Shown here: piece after piece, positions 1-8,340 of the stretch | How positions within the stretch are numbered: the stretch's first letter is position 1 | Layout: every line of letters begins with the position of its first letter | Source of the DNA: Ruminococcus gauvreauii | GTDB lineage: Bacteria; Bacillota; Clostridia; Lachnospirales; Lachnospiraceae | Reading direction: 5' to 3' | Assembly: GCF_025151995.1 (NCBI RefSeq) | Contig: NZ_CP102290.1 | Coordinates: 1,116,001-1,180,000, forward strand | Length of the DNA stretch: 64,000 bases | Translations under genes and position numbers: made by a program | Notes under the pieces: generated by a model | Databases searched by the model: none | Seen by the model: the letters and a program-made list of their open reading frames with translations, nothing else | What the model was told of the DNA's origin: nothing

Positions 1-22
1 TAATCTTATCCAATCCAGTCAT
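1..22 (-). CDS. ntpE: V-type ATP synthase subunit E, N-terminal fragment
   Basis: Only the first seven codons are in the window; they read M-T-G-L-D-K-I and the gene runs off the left edge. An AAGGAG ribosome binding site sits about nine bases upstream of the ATG at 22. The gene follows subunit K directly, which is where subunit E (the peripheral-stalk partner of the small G/H subunit) is placed in clostridial V-ATPase operons, and MTGLDKI is a familiar subunit E start. Identity therefore rests on operon position and a very short N-terminus. Confidence 0.7.
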
Positions 23-48
23 CTATCAGCTCTCCTTTTTCTACCGGT

Positions 49-519
49 TTATACGGGGATTCCAAAGATTGCAAGTATGGAAACCAGCAGAGCAAGGATC
101 GCATATGTCTCCACCATCGCAGGGAACAGAATCGCTTTACCAAACTGTTCCGGTTTCTTTGCGATGATGCCGATTGATGCTACCGCAGTTCTTCCCTGAT
201 TTCTTGCCGAAATCAAACCTACGATGCCGATCGGCAGGCAGGCTGCAAAGATCAAAAGACCGGTAGACACGCTGATATCTGCCAGATTTCCTCCCAGCAC
301 ACCCACCTTGGATAATGTCAGGAAAGCTACCAGAAGACCATAAATACCCTGTGTACCCGGCAGCAGCTGAAGAATCAGTACCTTGGCAAATTTATCCGGA
401 TCCTCAGTCACCACTCCCGCGGCAGCCTGACCTGCTACGCCGACACCGTATGCGGAACCCATGCCCGCAAGAATCACTGCAATTGCTGCTCCCGCTAATG
501 CCCAAACAATACCACTCAT
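49..519 (-). CDS. ntpK: V-type ATP synthase subunit K (membrane rotor c-ring)
   Basis: This 156-residue proteolipid has four membrane helices and forms the ion-carrying rotor ring of a V-type ATPase. It is a duplicated hairpin, as expected for the 16 kDa type. The ion-site residues can be read directly: L-P-G-T-Q-G-I-Y with T56, Q57 and Y60 in helix 2, Q108 in the N-Q-G-R-T loop, and the carboxylate E137 in V-E-T-Y in helix 4. This set matches the sodium-binding residues known from Enterococcus hirae NtpK, so sodium rather than proton coupling is likely. The ATG overlaps the end of the subunit I gene by four bases (ATGA type), suggesting coupled translation. Confidence 0.95.
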   Translation of the reverse strand: MSGIVWALAGAAIAVILAGMGSAYGVGVAGQAAAGVVTEDPDKFAKVLILQLLPGTQGIYGLLVAFLTLSKVGVLGGNLADISVSTGLLIFAACLPIGIVGLISARNQGRTAVASIGIIAKKPEQFGKAILFPAMVETYAILALLVSILAIFGIPV

Positions 520-2537
520 AGAATTTTTTCCTCCTTAATATCTACATATTTTGTATTCTTTTTAAAGGGGTTGAATGCTCTTCCCCCGCCTTCATAAAAC
601 TTTCCGAAAAATTCCACATACTGCAGACGACAGGTATGCACATATGCTCCCAGCAGGTTGATTCCGATATTAAACGTATGTCCGACGATAAAAACCAGAA
701 TAAACAGAATCGCACCCAGGATTCCTCCGCCCGCCATGCTGCCCATCTGATTAAACACAGAAGCCATGACCCCTGTCGCGAGTCCCAGTGCCAGCAGTCG
801 TGAATAGGATAATATGTCACTGAGCCAGCCTGTAATATTGTAAAGATCATAGGCTCCCAGGGCAATGCGGACACCGAAATTCTTCGAAGAGCGTCCCGAC
901 ATCAGCAGGATTCCCAGTGCTCCGCCGAGAGCCAGCACCTTGCTCAGCGTAATCACCGCTGCCGGAAAATGAAATGTCATCTTGGAAATCGAAGCAAACA
1001 TTTCCGTCGGAAGCAGCATCAGTACCAGTCCCACCAGCAGGCAGAACCAGAGAACAACATCGCAGAAGAAATCCATGTACTTCCGGTCTCTCAGACACAT
1101 ATATCCTTTCATGCCCAGTCCTGTAAAGAGATGAATCAGGCCAAACAGCATGGAATACACCAGTAGCTTCATCGGATCATTCAGCGGCACAAACCAAAGC
1201 GCCGGTATCGTCACTTCGCGTCCAAAAAACGTTCCAGACACCACCGTGATCAGATCTCCGAAGTATCCGCCGAACATGATTCCCCAGAATAACGTGGAAA
1301 CACCGCACCAGAAAAATAACTGTACAGACTTTTTCAGGCTCTCACCCATCCGGGGGAATTTTACCAGCATGGCTCCGCAGGCGATCATCACGATCAGACC
1401 GTACGCCGCATCCGAAAGCATCAGTCCGAACAGAAAGACATAAAATATCGACATCACCATCGTCGGATCCATCTCTCCTTTACCCGGCAGGCCGAACGAA
1501 GCAAGCACGCCTTCCGCTGACTGTGCGAATTTATTATTTTTAAGAAGAACCGGCGGCTCTTCTTTCTCCGAGACCTCCTCCAGTTCAGCCATCGCCTCAA
1601 AATTCTGTACCAGATCATCTGCAACCGCCTGTGCTTTTTCCTGTGGAACATAGCCGCTGATGAAGAACACATTTTCTGTCTGCGGCAGCTTTCCCAGCAC
1701 CTCATATTTATCGGCACGCATCCGGAAATAGTCGGCTGTGAACTTCAGGTTCTGCCTTTCATCCTGACAGGCTGTCATCTTCTGCTTTAATTCCTGTATC
1801 TCCATCTCGAGTACCTGTTTCTCTTCCTCGAGTTTTTCCCTGATCGCTTCCGGCTTTTTCCTCGGAAGCTGTGAAGGATATGCAAATCCAATTGATCGAA
1901 GCGCCGTCTCGACCCGCATTCTGTCTGCCTTAATACACATGACCGCCAGATACGTAAAATCTTTGTCCGTAGAAATGATTTCAAAGTCGATCGCTTCTAC
2001 CTCCGGTGCATGCTGCGCAAACACAGTATACAATTCTTCCAGAGTCATCACCTGCGGAAGTGTTCCGATCAGAATATCGGTCTGCTGCGTTCCCCTGTAA
2101 CTCATCGGAATTCCAAGCGGCAGCCAGGGAGTCAGTCCTTCTATCTGTGTATCCAGCTTCTGTATCCCTGCTATGTGTTCCGCAATCCCTTTATCCAGAT
2201 CTATCAGTTTTCTCGCTACAGCGATATATTTATCACGCTGTTCTACGATCTCTTCATACTGCGTCTGCTCAATCAGGGGCTTTCCTGCCAGGCTGGAAAA
2301 CATCGACTGACTCTCAGGCAGATATTTCTGCAGTACTTCAAGTCCGCGTTCTGCAGTCTGTGCATATTTCAGGAAACCACTTCTGGAACCGGAAGTATCC
2401 ATCCTGAACAGCCCGCTGTCGTCTTCCAGACGGATATCCACTTCAACAGCTCCGAGTGACTGCAGCCGTTCCAGCACTGCCTTCCTGTGCTTTTTGAGGG
2501 CACAGATTGAAATCCGCTGCATTTTCAATACTGCCAT
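516..2537 (-). CDS. ntpI: V-type ATP synthase subunit I (stator a-subunit)
   Basis: A 673-residue protein with a long soluble N-terminal half (about residues 1-340), rich in coiled-coil segments (charged stretches near 90-130 and 230-270), then a membrane half with seven or eight hydrophobic helices. This is the classic build of subunit I/a, which holds the ion half-channels and anchors the peripheral stalks. The motif S-R-L-L-A-L-G-L-A near residue 580 carries the conserved helix-7 arginine that faces the rotor carboxylate. Full length for the family. It lies between the small stalk subunit and subunit K, with a 32-base gap upstream and a four-base overlap downstream. Confidence 0.95.
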   Translation of the reverse strand: MAVLKMQRISICALKKHRKAVLERLQSLGAVEVDIRLEDDSGLFRMDTSGSRSGFLKYAQTAERGLEVLQKYLPESQSMFSSLAGKPLIEQTQYEEIVEQRDKYIAVARKLIDLDKGIAEHIAGIQKLDTQIEGLTPWLPLGIPMSYRGTQQTDILIGTLPQVMTLEELYTVFAQHAPEVEAIDFEIISTDKDFTYLAVMCIKADRMRVETALRSIGFAYPSQLPRKKPEAIREKLEEEKQVLEMEIQELKQKMTACQDERQNLKFTADYFRMRADKYEVLGKLPQTENVFFISGYVPQEKAQAVADDLVQNFEAMAELEEVSEKEEPPVLLKNNKFAQSAEGVLASFGLPGKGEMDPTMVMSIFYVFLFGLMLSDAAYGLIVMIACGAMLVKFPRMGESLKKSVQLFFWCGVSTLFWGIMFGGYFGDLITVVSGTFFGREVTIPALWFVPLNDPMKLLVYSMLFGLIHLFTGLGMKGYMCLRDRKYMDFFCDVVLWFCLLVGLVLMLLPTEMFASISKMTFHFPAAVITLSKVLALGGALGILLMSGRSSKNFGVRIALGAYDLYNITGWLSDILSYSRLLALGLATGVMASVFNQMGSMAGGGILGAILFILVFIVGHTFNIGINLLGAYVHTCRLQYVEFFGKFYEGGGRAFNPFKKNTKYVDIKEEKIL

Positions 2538-2569
2538 ACCCGCATCCCTCCTTACTTTTTTAAATTTTT

Positions 2570-2881
2570 TCAGATCACCTCAGAAATCAGCATCCGGACG
2601 GCTTCTGATTCTTTTTGGGATGCAGTCTCTTTTAATTCTGCGATCATCTTACCAGCTTCCTGCAGGGACTGTTCCTCCAGCGTCTTCCCATACTCCTGTT
2701 CCGCTGCAAGGCGCCTGGACGCTTCCTCTCTGGCCTGTTCCACTCGCTCTGCAACCATTCGCGCCGCATCTTCTTTTGCATTTTGAATCATGGACTGCGC
2801 CTTTTCCTCCGCTTCCTTTACCACTTCGCCGGACTTTGTCTCCGCTTCTTTTACAGCTTTAATCGTATCTTCTAGCAACAC
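2570..2881 (-). CDS. V-type ATP synthase small stalk subunit (G/H-like)
   Basis: About 103 residues, almost entirely charged helix with Ala/Glu/Lys heptads from residue 5 to 85, typical of the small G/H subunit that pairs with subunit E in the peripheral stalk. I start it at the GTG at 2881: AGAAGG lies nine bases upstream, and the operon promoter (-35 at 2932-2937, -10 at 2909-2914) lies just before it. That excludes the longer ATG frame beginning at 2941, whose start is upstream of the promoter. First gene of the V-ATPase operon here, followed by I, K and E. Confidence 0.85.
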   Translation of the reverse strand: MLLEDTIKAVKEAETKSGEVVKEAEEKAQSMIQNAKEDAARMVAERVEQAREEASRRLAAEQEYGKTLEEQSLQEAGKMIAELKETASQKESEAVRMLISEVI

Positions 2882-2908
2882 CGTCACCACCCTTCTTACT
2901 ATTACATA

Positions 2909-2937
2909 AATATACCTGAATGTTAAAAGTTTGTCAA
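2909..2937 (-). promoter_or_regulatory. Sigma-A type promoter of the V-ATPase operon
   Basis: On the minus strand TTGACA (2937-2932) and TATATT (2914-2909) are separated by exactly 17 bases. A transcript would begin near 2902, leaving a short leader of about 20 bases before the GTG start at 2881. A second TATAAT (plus-strand attata near 2987) with a poor -35 lies further upstream. Confidence 0.75.
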
Positions 2938-3113
2938 TCAATTAGCGAGCTTTTTTTTCTTTTTTTTCAAATTTACTGAATATTATACCAGAATTCCAGT
3001 ATTTATCATAACCTATTTATGAAATCTTATCCGCAAATTTGTACGTTATAGTTTTATCAAATGATAATGTCTCTGCAACATCCACTTTATGTAAATACTG
3101 CCCATAACAGAAC

Positions 3114-3154
3114 AAAAAATGCATGGATCCGTTTAACAGTTCCATGCATTTTTT
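3114..3154 (-). terminator. Bidirectional intrinsic terminator after the TauE gene
   Basis: Arms 3114-3127 and 3141-3154 form a 14-bp perfect stem (AAAAAATGCATGGA with its complement) and give a T-run on either strand. It lies 20 bases beyond the stop of the TauE/SafE gene and upstream of the V-ATPase promoter, so it insulates the two units. Confidence 0.85.
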
Positions 3155-3174
3155 ATAGAATTTTATAAAATATA

Positions 3175-3927
3175 TTATGCTTTAAATATCAGTGCTTTTA
3201 CCAGGATGCTGACACCCCCTAAAATAAACACCGCATTGATCAGGCGATTCGCCGTCTTCTCATTCAGGCGCAGATCGATCCTGCTTCCGATCATTATTCC
3301 AAAGACTGCCGCCGGTATGGAGAGCAGTGTGATTCCCACCGTGAACATACTGAACATGCCGTTTATCGCATACATGATCAGGCGAAATACATTTTCAAAC
3401 ACAAAGATAAAACATACATTGGCCCTGAATTGCTGCCTGTTAGCCACCCGGCGTTCCAGATATGCCAAAAACAGCATATTGATGCCGAACAGACCGGAGA
3501 GAAATCCGGAGATCACAGAGATCAGTCCCATGATAACAGGGTTGTTTTTTGTGGTTATCTCCTGATCCCGCTTTCTTGTCAGCATCTCCACACCCAGTCC
3601 GATGATCAGCACACCGAGCAGGGCCTTTATGATCCACGGAGACCCAACTTTCAAAAACAGAATGCCCGGAACGACGCCGATCATGATACAGACGGCGATC
3701 GGCAATGCGAGTCTCGGCAGAAAAGATTTTCTGTTTTTCACTGACATATATATATTGACACAGGTATCTACCGGAAGCACTCCCGGAGTGATAAACTTAT
3801 TGTCAATTCTCATCGCCATGACAGGATTTGCTATCAGTGGATTGCCAAACCCGACAAGCCCTTTAATGATATAACCGATAAACTGCGCAACAAAAATCAG
3901 GATTCCCAGTTCTAACGTCATTTTCAT
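3175..3927 (-). CDS. TauE/SafE family membrane transporter
   Basis: A 250-residue integral membrane protein with about seven hydrophobic helices. It shows the TauE/SafE pattern of two repeated halves with glycine-rich helices (F-V-A-Q-F-I-G-Y-I-I-K-G near the N-terminus, S-G-F-L-S-G-L-F-G-I-N near residue 140). The family is linked to export of sulfite and organosulfur anions. The start at 3927 has GGGGG eight bases upstream; the longer frame back to 4041 would translate a terminator hairpin and has no such site. Expression probably depends on the structured leader just upstream. A second, distinct family member is at 56171-56965. Confidence 0.85.
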   Translation of the reverse strand: MKMTLELGILIFVAQFIGYIIKGLVGFGNPLIANPVMAMRIDNKFITPGVLPVDTCVNIYMSVKNRKSFLPRLALPIAVCIMIGVVPGILFLKVGSPWIIKALLGVLIIGLGVEMLTRKRDQEITTKNNPVIMGLISVISGFLSGLFGINMLFLAYLERRVANRQQFRANVCFIFVFENVFRLIMYAINGMFSMFTVGITLLSIPAAVFGIMIGSRIDLRLNEKTANRLINAVFILGGVSILVKALIFKA

Positions 3928-3962
3928 ACTTGTTTCCCCCAGTTTGCATTTTCCGTTCAAAT

Positions 3963-4100
3963 AAAAAAGATTGCGCTCTCGCGCAATCTCCGCGCGCGAG
4001 CGGACTGCAAAGCAGTAGTTTCCTTTCCGCGAGCTGTGCATCTATGCACGAAGTGCATTTTATTACATAGGAGGTTCCGGAGGAATTTCCTAGTAATAAA
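3963..4100 (-). promoter_or_regulatory. Structured leader with terminator ahead of the TauE gene (attenuator or riboswitch candidate)
   Basis: Reading the minus strand, four inverted repeats follow one another. First, a long stem with arms 4093-4100 and 4059-4066 plus TAGGA/TCCTA. Second, ATGCAC-TTC-GTGCAT, which overlaps an alternative GTGCAT-AG-ATGCAC pairing near 4036-4057. Third, ACTGC-TTT-GCAGT. Fourth, a terminator with arms 3981-3989 and 3968-3976, loop GAGA, and a T-run ending at 3963. The terminator lies about 35 bases before the TauE start, so read-through would decide expression. I do not recognise a named riboswitch class. Together with the promoter and terminator upstream, it fills the gene-free stretch 3928-4230. 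Confidence 0.55.
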
Positions 4101-4138
4101 AAAGATGCCGCGCAGCACTATGTCTTCACGGCATCTTT
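4098..4138 (-). terminator. Intrinsic terminator between the methyltransferase-like gene and the TauE leader
   Basis: Arms AAAGATGCCG (4101-4110) and its complement (4129-4138) close a stem, followed on the minus strand by six T residues. It lies 93 bases beyond the stop of the gene at 4231. It is also just downstream of the possible promoter at 4157-4185, so it could act as a first attenuator of the TauE transcript. Confidence 0.8.
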
Positions 4139-4156
4139 CCTGCTTGTTCTGTATTA

Positions 4157-4194
4157 AGTTTACCCCTGCATTTTAGTATGTGCAAGCGCTTTCC
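4157..4194 (-). promoter_or_regulatory. Candidate promoter overlapped by a cre-like (CcpA) site
   Basis: TGCAAGCGCTTTCC at 4181-4194 differs at two positions from the ideal catabolite-responsive element TGAAAGCGCTTTCA. On the minus strand it overlaps TTGCAC (4185-4180), which stands 17 bases before TAAACT (4162-4157). This would place CcpA-type carbon control on a transcript entering the TauE leader. The -35 is weak, so the promoter itself is uncertain. Confidence 0.45.
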
Positions 4195-4230
4195 TGACAT
4201 TTGATCAAATTGTGCAGAAAATCGAAAGTT

Positions 4231-5448
4231 TTATCCTATCTCTACACTTTCATTGCGCAGCTCGGCAACCACTTCCTTCAGCCTGCGGCTGTAATACCTG
4301 TAGTTCTCCAGCGGTGTGTGCGGTGCCGCCTGATGATCGGTACACACGATGCAGCCGCCCTGTTTGATCACCGGGCGCAGACGGTCCAGTTCCGCCTCAA
4401 TGGCCTCTTCCCCCTCGATGATGCACAGCTTGTTGAATCCGCCAATGAATTTCAGTGTCGGGAACTCTTCCCTGACTTTTACGATATCCACACCCGCATT
4501 TACATCGACCGGGAGTACCCCGTCCAGCCCGCATTCCAGGATCTTCGGAATCATGATCGTAAAGTCGCCGTCTGTGTCCATGATCACGTTCTGTACGCCG
4601 CGTTCTCTCAGGAACGGGATGATCTCCTTATAGTACGGTGTCATAAACTCTTCGAAGATATCCGGGGAGATCATCGGCCCTGTCTTTCCACTTAAGTCCT
4701 CCTCAAAGAACACCAGGCTCGGTGTCACGATCTTCAGGATGCCGTCCAGATGCTCTTTGTATACATCCGTCACAAAGCGGCAGATGTCCTGCAGCACTTC
4801 CGGCTCATCGTAGTAAGCATACAGCTGTTCTTCATTTCCCATCAGGAACCGTGGTGTCCAGAAGAATCCGCTGACACGCAATCTTACGACGAAGTCTTTG
4901 TTTTTGCAGCCCTCACGGAACCGTCCGTATGCCTTCTCCATGTTCTCCGGTGTGAGATGGATCCTGATCTGTTCCTGGATATGTGCCTTGTACTCCAGCC
5001 AGTCTTCCATGCAGGTCACCACCGGTTTTACCGGGGTCACAAGGCTTCCGTCCTTCGGGTATTTCCGAATCCAGCCGTCACGGTCCCTTTTGATCACATA
5101 CTCATCGGTCTCTTCCCTGATCTCTTCCTCGTAGGAAATGAACGGGATACGGAATGCGATCCGGATCACCGGGTCCCAGCCGAGTCCTGTCTCATGACGG
5201 AATACCGGTTCTGCCATCATGGTATTGTAATAATCCTGCCATGGCTCATACGGCTCGTTATAGGCGTACAGGTTATCGGTCGGCAGTGTCGCGAAATGTA
5301 CCTGCTTAAGGAAACCTGTATCATACCCCTGCTCTGCCCAGTTGGCCACTGTTTTGTCCCATGGATACATACTCTCCTCGATACACCCGCGGTCCAGACC
5401 TTCATTTGAAAAACTTAACGTTGCAACTTCTCTCTCCCATGCATTCAT
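4231..5448 (-). CDS. URO-D/MtaA-like family protein (methyltransferase-like), copy 1
   Basis: A 405-residue TIM-barrel protein of the uroporphyrinogen decarboxylase superfamily, which contains heme enzymes and corrinoid/CoM methyltransferases. It lacks the R-Q-A-G-R-Y signature of true HemE. Where MtaA-type methyltransferases carry a zinc-binding H-x-C-G, it has M-D-T-D-G-D (about residue 300), so it is probably not a canonical zinc-thiolate methyltransferase. Other landmarks are F-F-E-E-D-L-S-G-K-T-G-P and I-G-G-F-N-K-L. It is a close paralogue of 10989-12212. The start at 5448 has GGAG eight bases upstream. An AraC-type operator/promoter precedes it by about 155 bases, and it forms its own unit next to the ribose-type ABC operon. 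The substrate is unknown. Confidence 0.8.
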   Translation of the reverse strand: MNAWEREVATLSFSNEGLDRGCIEESMYPWDKTVANWAEQGYDTGFLKQVHFATLPTDNLYAYNEPYEPWQDYYNTMMAEPVFRHETGLGWDPVIRIAFRIPFISYEEEIREETDEYVIKRDRDGWIRKYPKDGSLVTPVKPVVTCMEDWLEYKAHIQEQIRIHLTPENMEKAYGRFREGCKNKDFVVRLRVSGFFWTPRFLMGNEEQLYAYYDEPEVLQDICRFVTDVYKEHLDGILKIVTPSLVFFEEDLSGKTGPMISPDIFEEFMTPYYKEIIPFLRERGVQNVIMDTDGDFTIMIPKILECGLDGVLPVDVNAGVDIVKVREEFPTLKFIGGFNKLCIIEGEEAIEAELDRLRPVIKQGGCIVCTDHQAAPHTPLENYRYYSRRLKEVVAELRNESVEIG

Positions 5449-5603
5449 TGTTATTTCTCCTTTCAATTACTGTTTTTATTTTTTCAAGCACAAAACATAG
5501 TCACTGCAAAATAATACTTTCAAAAAAATCTGTACAGTTTTTTTATTTTGTCAATTCTTCTGAAAGTCCTTGTTTTCTGCATTTCTTCTTTGTTTCTATA
5601 CTG

Positions 5604-5667
5604 AGTATAGCATGATTTTCATATACCATGTGAGCACAATACAACACGATACTAGCACAATACGCAA
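5604..5667 (-). promoter_or_regulatory. AraC-type direct-repeat operator and promoter, site a
   Basis: Half-sites AGCACAATA at 5633-5641 and 5654-5662 (TATTGTGCT on the transcribed minus strand) are 21 bases apart. The -10 TATACT is at 5609-5604, inside the perfect palindrome CTATACTGAGTATAG (5596-5610). The -35 position (5632-5627) is poor and directly abuts the proximal half-site, the arrangement expected of an AraC-type activator. It drives the gene at 4231-5448. The same layout recurs at 9.7, 10.9 and 15.8 kb. Confidence 0.7.
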
Positions 5668-5698
5668 ATATTTTTTTATCCTTATTGTGCAGGAAAGA

Positions 5699-5726
5699 CC
5701 CTGTGATTTTATTTTTATCACAAGGC
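5699..5726 (-). terminator. Weak terminator after the first ribose-type ABC operon
   Basis: ATCACA-type arms (5700-5707 and 5717-5725, one bulge) form a short stem 18-45 bases beyond the permease stop, followed on the minus strand by TCTTTCC. Only a moderate T-tract. Confidence 0.45.
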
Positions 5727-5744
5727 CCTTCAGCTCTTTAATTA

Positions 5745-6725
5745 TTATGCTTTTCTTGCGTTCTTTCTCATATCCATCGCTACGGCTCCGACGATGATCA
5801 GGCCCTTGATGATATTACTGAAGTTATCATTCACGCCGATCAGTACCAGGCCGTTGTTGATGACACCCAGGATCAGGATACCGCAGAGGACTCCTGTCAC
5901 GCGGCAGATACCTCCCGTATGCGATGTCCCGCCGACGGTTGCCGCCGCGATCGCATCCAGCTCGTAGTTCAAACCGGAGTTTGCAGGGTCCGCAGATCCC
6001 GCACGTCCTGCCAGCAGGATTCCGCCGAGGGCTGCACAGGCGCCGCACCATACGTATGTCAGCACCAGGTTTCTCTCTACGTTGATACCAGCCACACGCG
6101 CTGCCTGGTCATTTCCTCCGATCGCATATAAGCTCTTTCCGAAACGGGTCTGCCCCAGGATAAAGGCTGCGATTCCGAAGACAATCAAAAATACCACGAT
6201 GATGATCGGGATCGGGCCAATCTTGCCGCTTCCCAGCCAGCGGTAGCCGTCTGACAGGTTCGATACCGGGCGCGTCGTGAAGATCTTCGCTGCCGCACGG
6301 CAGATCAGCTGGCCGCCCAGTGTCGCGATGAATGCCGGCATCTTCGTGTATGCGATCAGCGCACCCTGGATCGCCCCGATGGCGATACCCATCACCATGC
6401 CGAGCAGGATTGCCACAATCGCCGGTACCTGCACGCCGAAGTTTGCCAGCGCCTTTGTCGCCAGGTCCACCGGCTGTACCAGTGCACCGGTCACACACGC
6501 GATCAGCGCCGCGGATGCACCGATCGACAGGTCAATCCCCCGCGTCAGGATCGCAAATGCCACACCGAAGGCCATGATTCCCTTGATGGACTCGCCCGTC
6601 AGCAGGGTCCGCAGGTTGGCGATCGTTAAGAATTTCGGGTTGATGATACTTACAAGGATGACCAGGACGATCAGCACGATCCAGATCATATTATCAGATA
6701 AGCGTTTCTTTGTTTTCGCGTTCAT
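5745..6725 (-). CDS. Ribose-type sugar ABC transporter permease, module 1
   Basis: A 326-residue membrane protein of the BPD-transp-2 (RbsC/XylH) family. It has eight to ten hydrophobic helices, the glycine-rich segment I-L-T-R-G-I-D-L-S-I-G-A-S near residue 65, and the R-V-A-G-I-N-V EAA-like loop near residue 215 that contacts the ATPase. It is the third gene of the operon 8341 (binding protein), 6740 (ATPase), 5745, and starts 14 bases after the ATPase stop. The substrate cannot be read from the permease; the paralogous importer at 12236-15729 shares the same regulatory site and a linked URO-D-like gene. Confidence 0.9.
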   Translation of the reverse strand: MNAKTKKRLSDNMIWIVLIVLVILVSIINPKFLTIANLRTLLTGESIKGIMAFGVAFAILTRGIDLSIGASAALIACVTGALVQPVDLATKALANFGVQVPAIVAILLGMVMGIAIGAIQGALIAYTKMPAFIATLGGQLICRAAAKIFTTRPVSNLSDGYRWLGSGKIGPIPIIIVVFLIVFGIAAFILGQTRFGKSLYAIGGNDQAARVAGINVERNLVLTYVWCGACAALGGILLAGRAGSADPANSGLNYELDAIAAATVGGTSHTGGICRVTGVLCGILILGVINNGLVLIGVNDNFSNIIKGLIIVGAVAMDMRKNARKA

Positions 6726-6739
6726 TTGGTTGCCCCCTT

Positions 6740-8254
6740 CTAATTCGCTTTGGCTTCCACTTCATGGGAAGTCGCATATTTCATGATCAATTCCTGTGAG
6801 AATTCCGAACGGTCCAGGATTCCGCTCACATGCCCTTCGTGCATCACCACCATGCGGTCCGCCACTCCCATGACTTCCGGCATCTCCGATGATACCACGA
6901 TGATCGCTTTCCCCTGGCCTGCCAGTTCCGACAGCAGGGCATGGATCTCGGACTTCGCCCCGACGTCGATTCCTCGCGTCGGCTCGTCCACGATCAGCAC
7001 GTCCGGGTTGGTCAGCAGCCATCTTCCGACCAGCACCTTCTGCTGGTTCCCTCCGGACAGGTTCTGGATAGGGGTTTCCATTGTCGGGGTCTTCACCCGG
7101 ATCTTATCTATGTACGTCTGCGCGTCCTCACGCATCTTCTTCGCATTCAGCGGCATCCCGTACGCCTTCAGGTTCAGGTTTGCCATCACCATGTTCTCAC
7201 GCACGCTCAACAGCCCCACGATCCCGTTCCCGCGCCGGTCTTCCGTCAGCAGGCTGATGTGGTTCTCGATCGCATCCTTCGGGCTTTTGATCTCCAGCTC
7301 TTTCCCGTCCTTGATGATCTTCCCGGACGTCTTGTGCCGCATCCCGAAGATCGTCTCCATCGTCTCCGTCCGGCCTGCTCCCACAAGCCCTGCGAATCCC
7401 AGGATCTCTCCCTTCCTCAGCTCAAACGACACGTGCTGCACCAGCCGCCCTGCGCACAGGTCCTCCACCTTCAGCACCACTTCCCCGATCGGGCATTCCG
7501 TCTTCGGGAACATATCCGTGATCTCGCGCCCTACCATCAGCTGGATCAGCTTGTCCTGCGTCAGGTTCTCCGCGCGGTCCGTCGCGATGTACTCGCCGTC
7601 CCGGTATACCGTGATGTCATCACTGATCCGGAAGATCTCGTCCATCTTATGCGAAATATAAACAATGGCTACGCCTTTTTCTTTCAAATCTGCAATAATC
7701 TTAAACAGGTCCTCAACCTCTGACTCCGTCAGGGCGGAGGTCGGCTCATCCATGATTACGATCGACGAATCATAGGACACCGCCTTTACAATCTCGACCA
7801 TCTGCATTTTTGCGACGGTCAGGTCTTTCATCTTCTCATGCGGGTCTATGTCCAGCCCCATGCGCTGAAACAGTTCCACGCAGTCGTCATACATCTTCTT
7901 GTGGTCGGTCAGGATCCCTTTCTTCGGTTCCCTTCCCAGCCATACGTTGTCACACACGGAGCGTTCATATACCGGGGAGAGCTCCTGATGGATCATCGAA
8001 ATCCCCGCATCCAGTGCTTCCTGTGTGGATTTATAACTGACTTCTTTTCCTTTATAGATAATCTTTCCTGATGTTACCGGCTGGATGCCGATCAGGCATT
8101 TCATCAATGTGGATTTTCCGGCACCGTTCTCGCCCATCAGCGTATGTACGGTTCCGGGGCGTACTTTTAACTGAACGCCCTTCAATGCGCGAACTCCAGG
8201 GAATTCTTTTACGATATCATGCATCTCCAGAACATATTCTTCACTCAAACCCAT
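6740..8254 (-). CDS. Ribose-type sugar ABC transporter ATP-binding protein, module 1
   Basis: A double-ATPase of about 504 residues (RbsA/MglA type). The first half has Walker A G-E-N-G-A-G-K-S and Walker B I-V-I-M-D-E-P. The second half has the degenerate P-loop typical of these proteins (G-L-V-G-A-G-R-T), signature L-S-G-G-N-Q-Q-K and Walker B V-L-I-V-D-E-P-T-R-G-I-D. A TTG at 8248 has GAGGTG six bases upstream and would give an M-S-E-E-Y-V-L-E-M start like the paralogue at 13183-14688, so the true start may be two codons inside. It is separated from the binding-protein gene by a strong hairpin. Confidence 0.93.
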   Translation of the reverse strand: MGLSEEYVLEMHDIVKEFPGVRALKGVQLKVRPGTVHTLMGENGAGKSTLMKCLIGIQPVTSGKIIYKGKEVSYKSTQEALDAGISMIHQELSPVYERSVCDNVWLGREPKKGILTDHKKMYDDCVELFQRMGLDIDPHEKMKDLTVAKMQMVEIVKAVSYDSSIVIMDEPTSALTESEVEDLFKIIADLKEKGVAIVYISHKMDEIFRISDDITVYRDGEYIATDRAENLTQDKLIQLMVGREITDMFPKTECPIGEVVLKVEDLCAGRLVQHVSFELRKGEILGFAGLVGAGRTETMETIFGMRHKTSGKIIKDGKELEIKSPKDAIENHISLLTEDRRGNGIVGLLSVRENMVMANLNLKAYGMPLNAKKMREDAQTYIDKIRVKTPTMETPIQNLSGGNQQKVLVGRWLLTNPDVLIVDEPTRGIDVGAKSEIHALLSELAGQGKAIIVVSSEMPEVMGVADRMVVMHEGHVSGILDRSEFSQELIMKYATSHEVEAKAN

Positions 8255-8278
8255 TCACCTCAGTCCTAGTCTTATATC

Positions 8279-8309
8279 GACAGATGCCGGTCGAAGACCG
8301 GCATCTGTC
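8279..8309 (-). repeat. Perfect intergenic hairpin after the binding-protein gene
   Basis: A 14-bp perfect stem with a GAA loop (GACAGATGCCGGTC and its complement) lies between the binding protein and the ATPase and has no T-run. Such hairpins commonly protect the upstream message end, giving more binding protein than membrane components. Similar hairpins follow the binding-protein genes at 21.0 and 60.1 kb. Confidence 0.7.
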
Positions 8310-8340
8310 ACCAATGTTTATAGTTGGCTGTTAAGCAAAA

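Noticed and set aside
2882..2941. Upstream ATG start for the small V-ATPase stalk subunit
   Set aside because: It lies upstream of the TTGACA-17-TATATT promoter, so it would not be transcribed.
3928..4041. N-terminal extension of the TauE gene back to 4041
   Set aside because: It would translate a terminator hairpin; a good ribosome binding site exists only before 3927.
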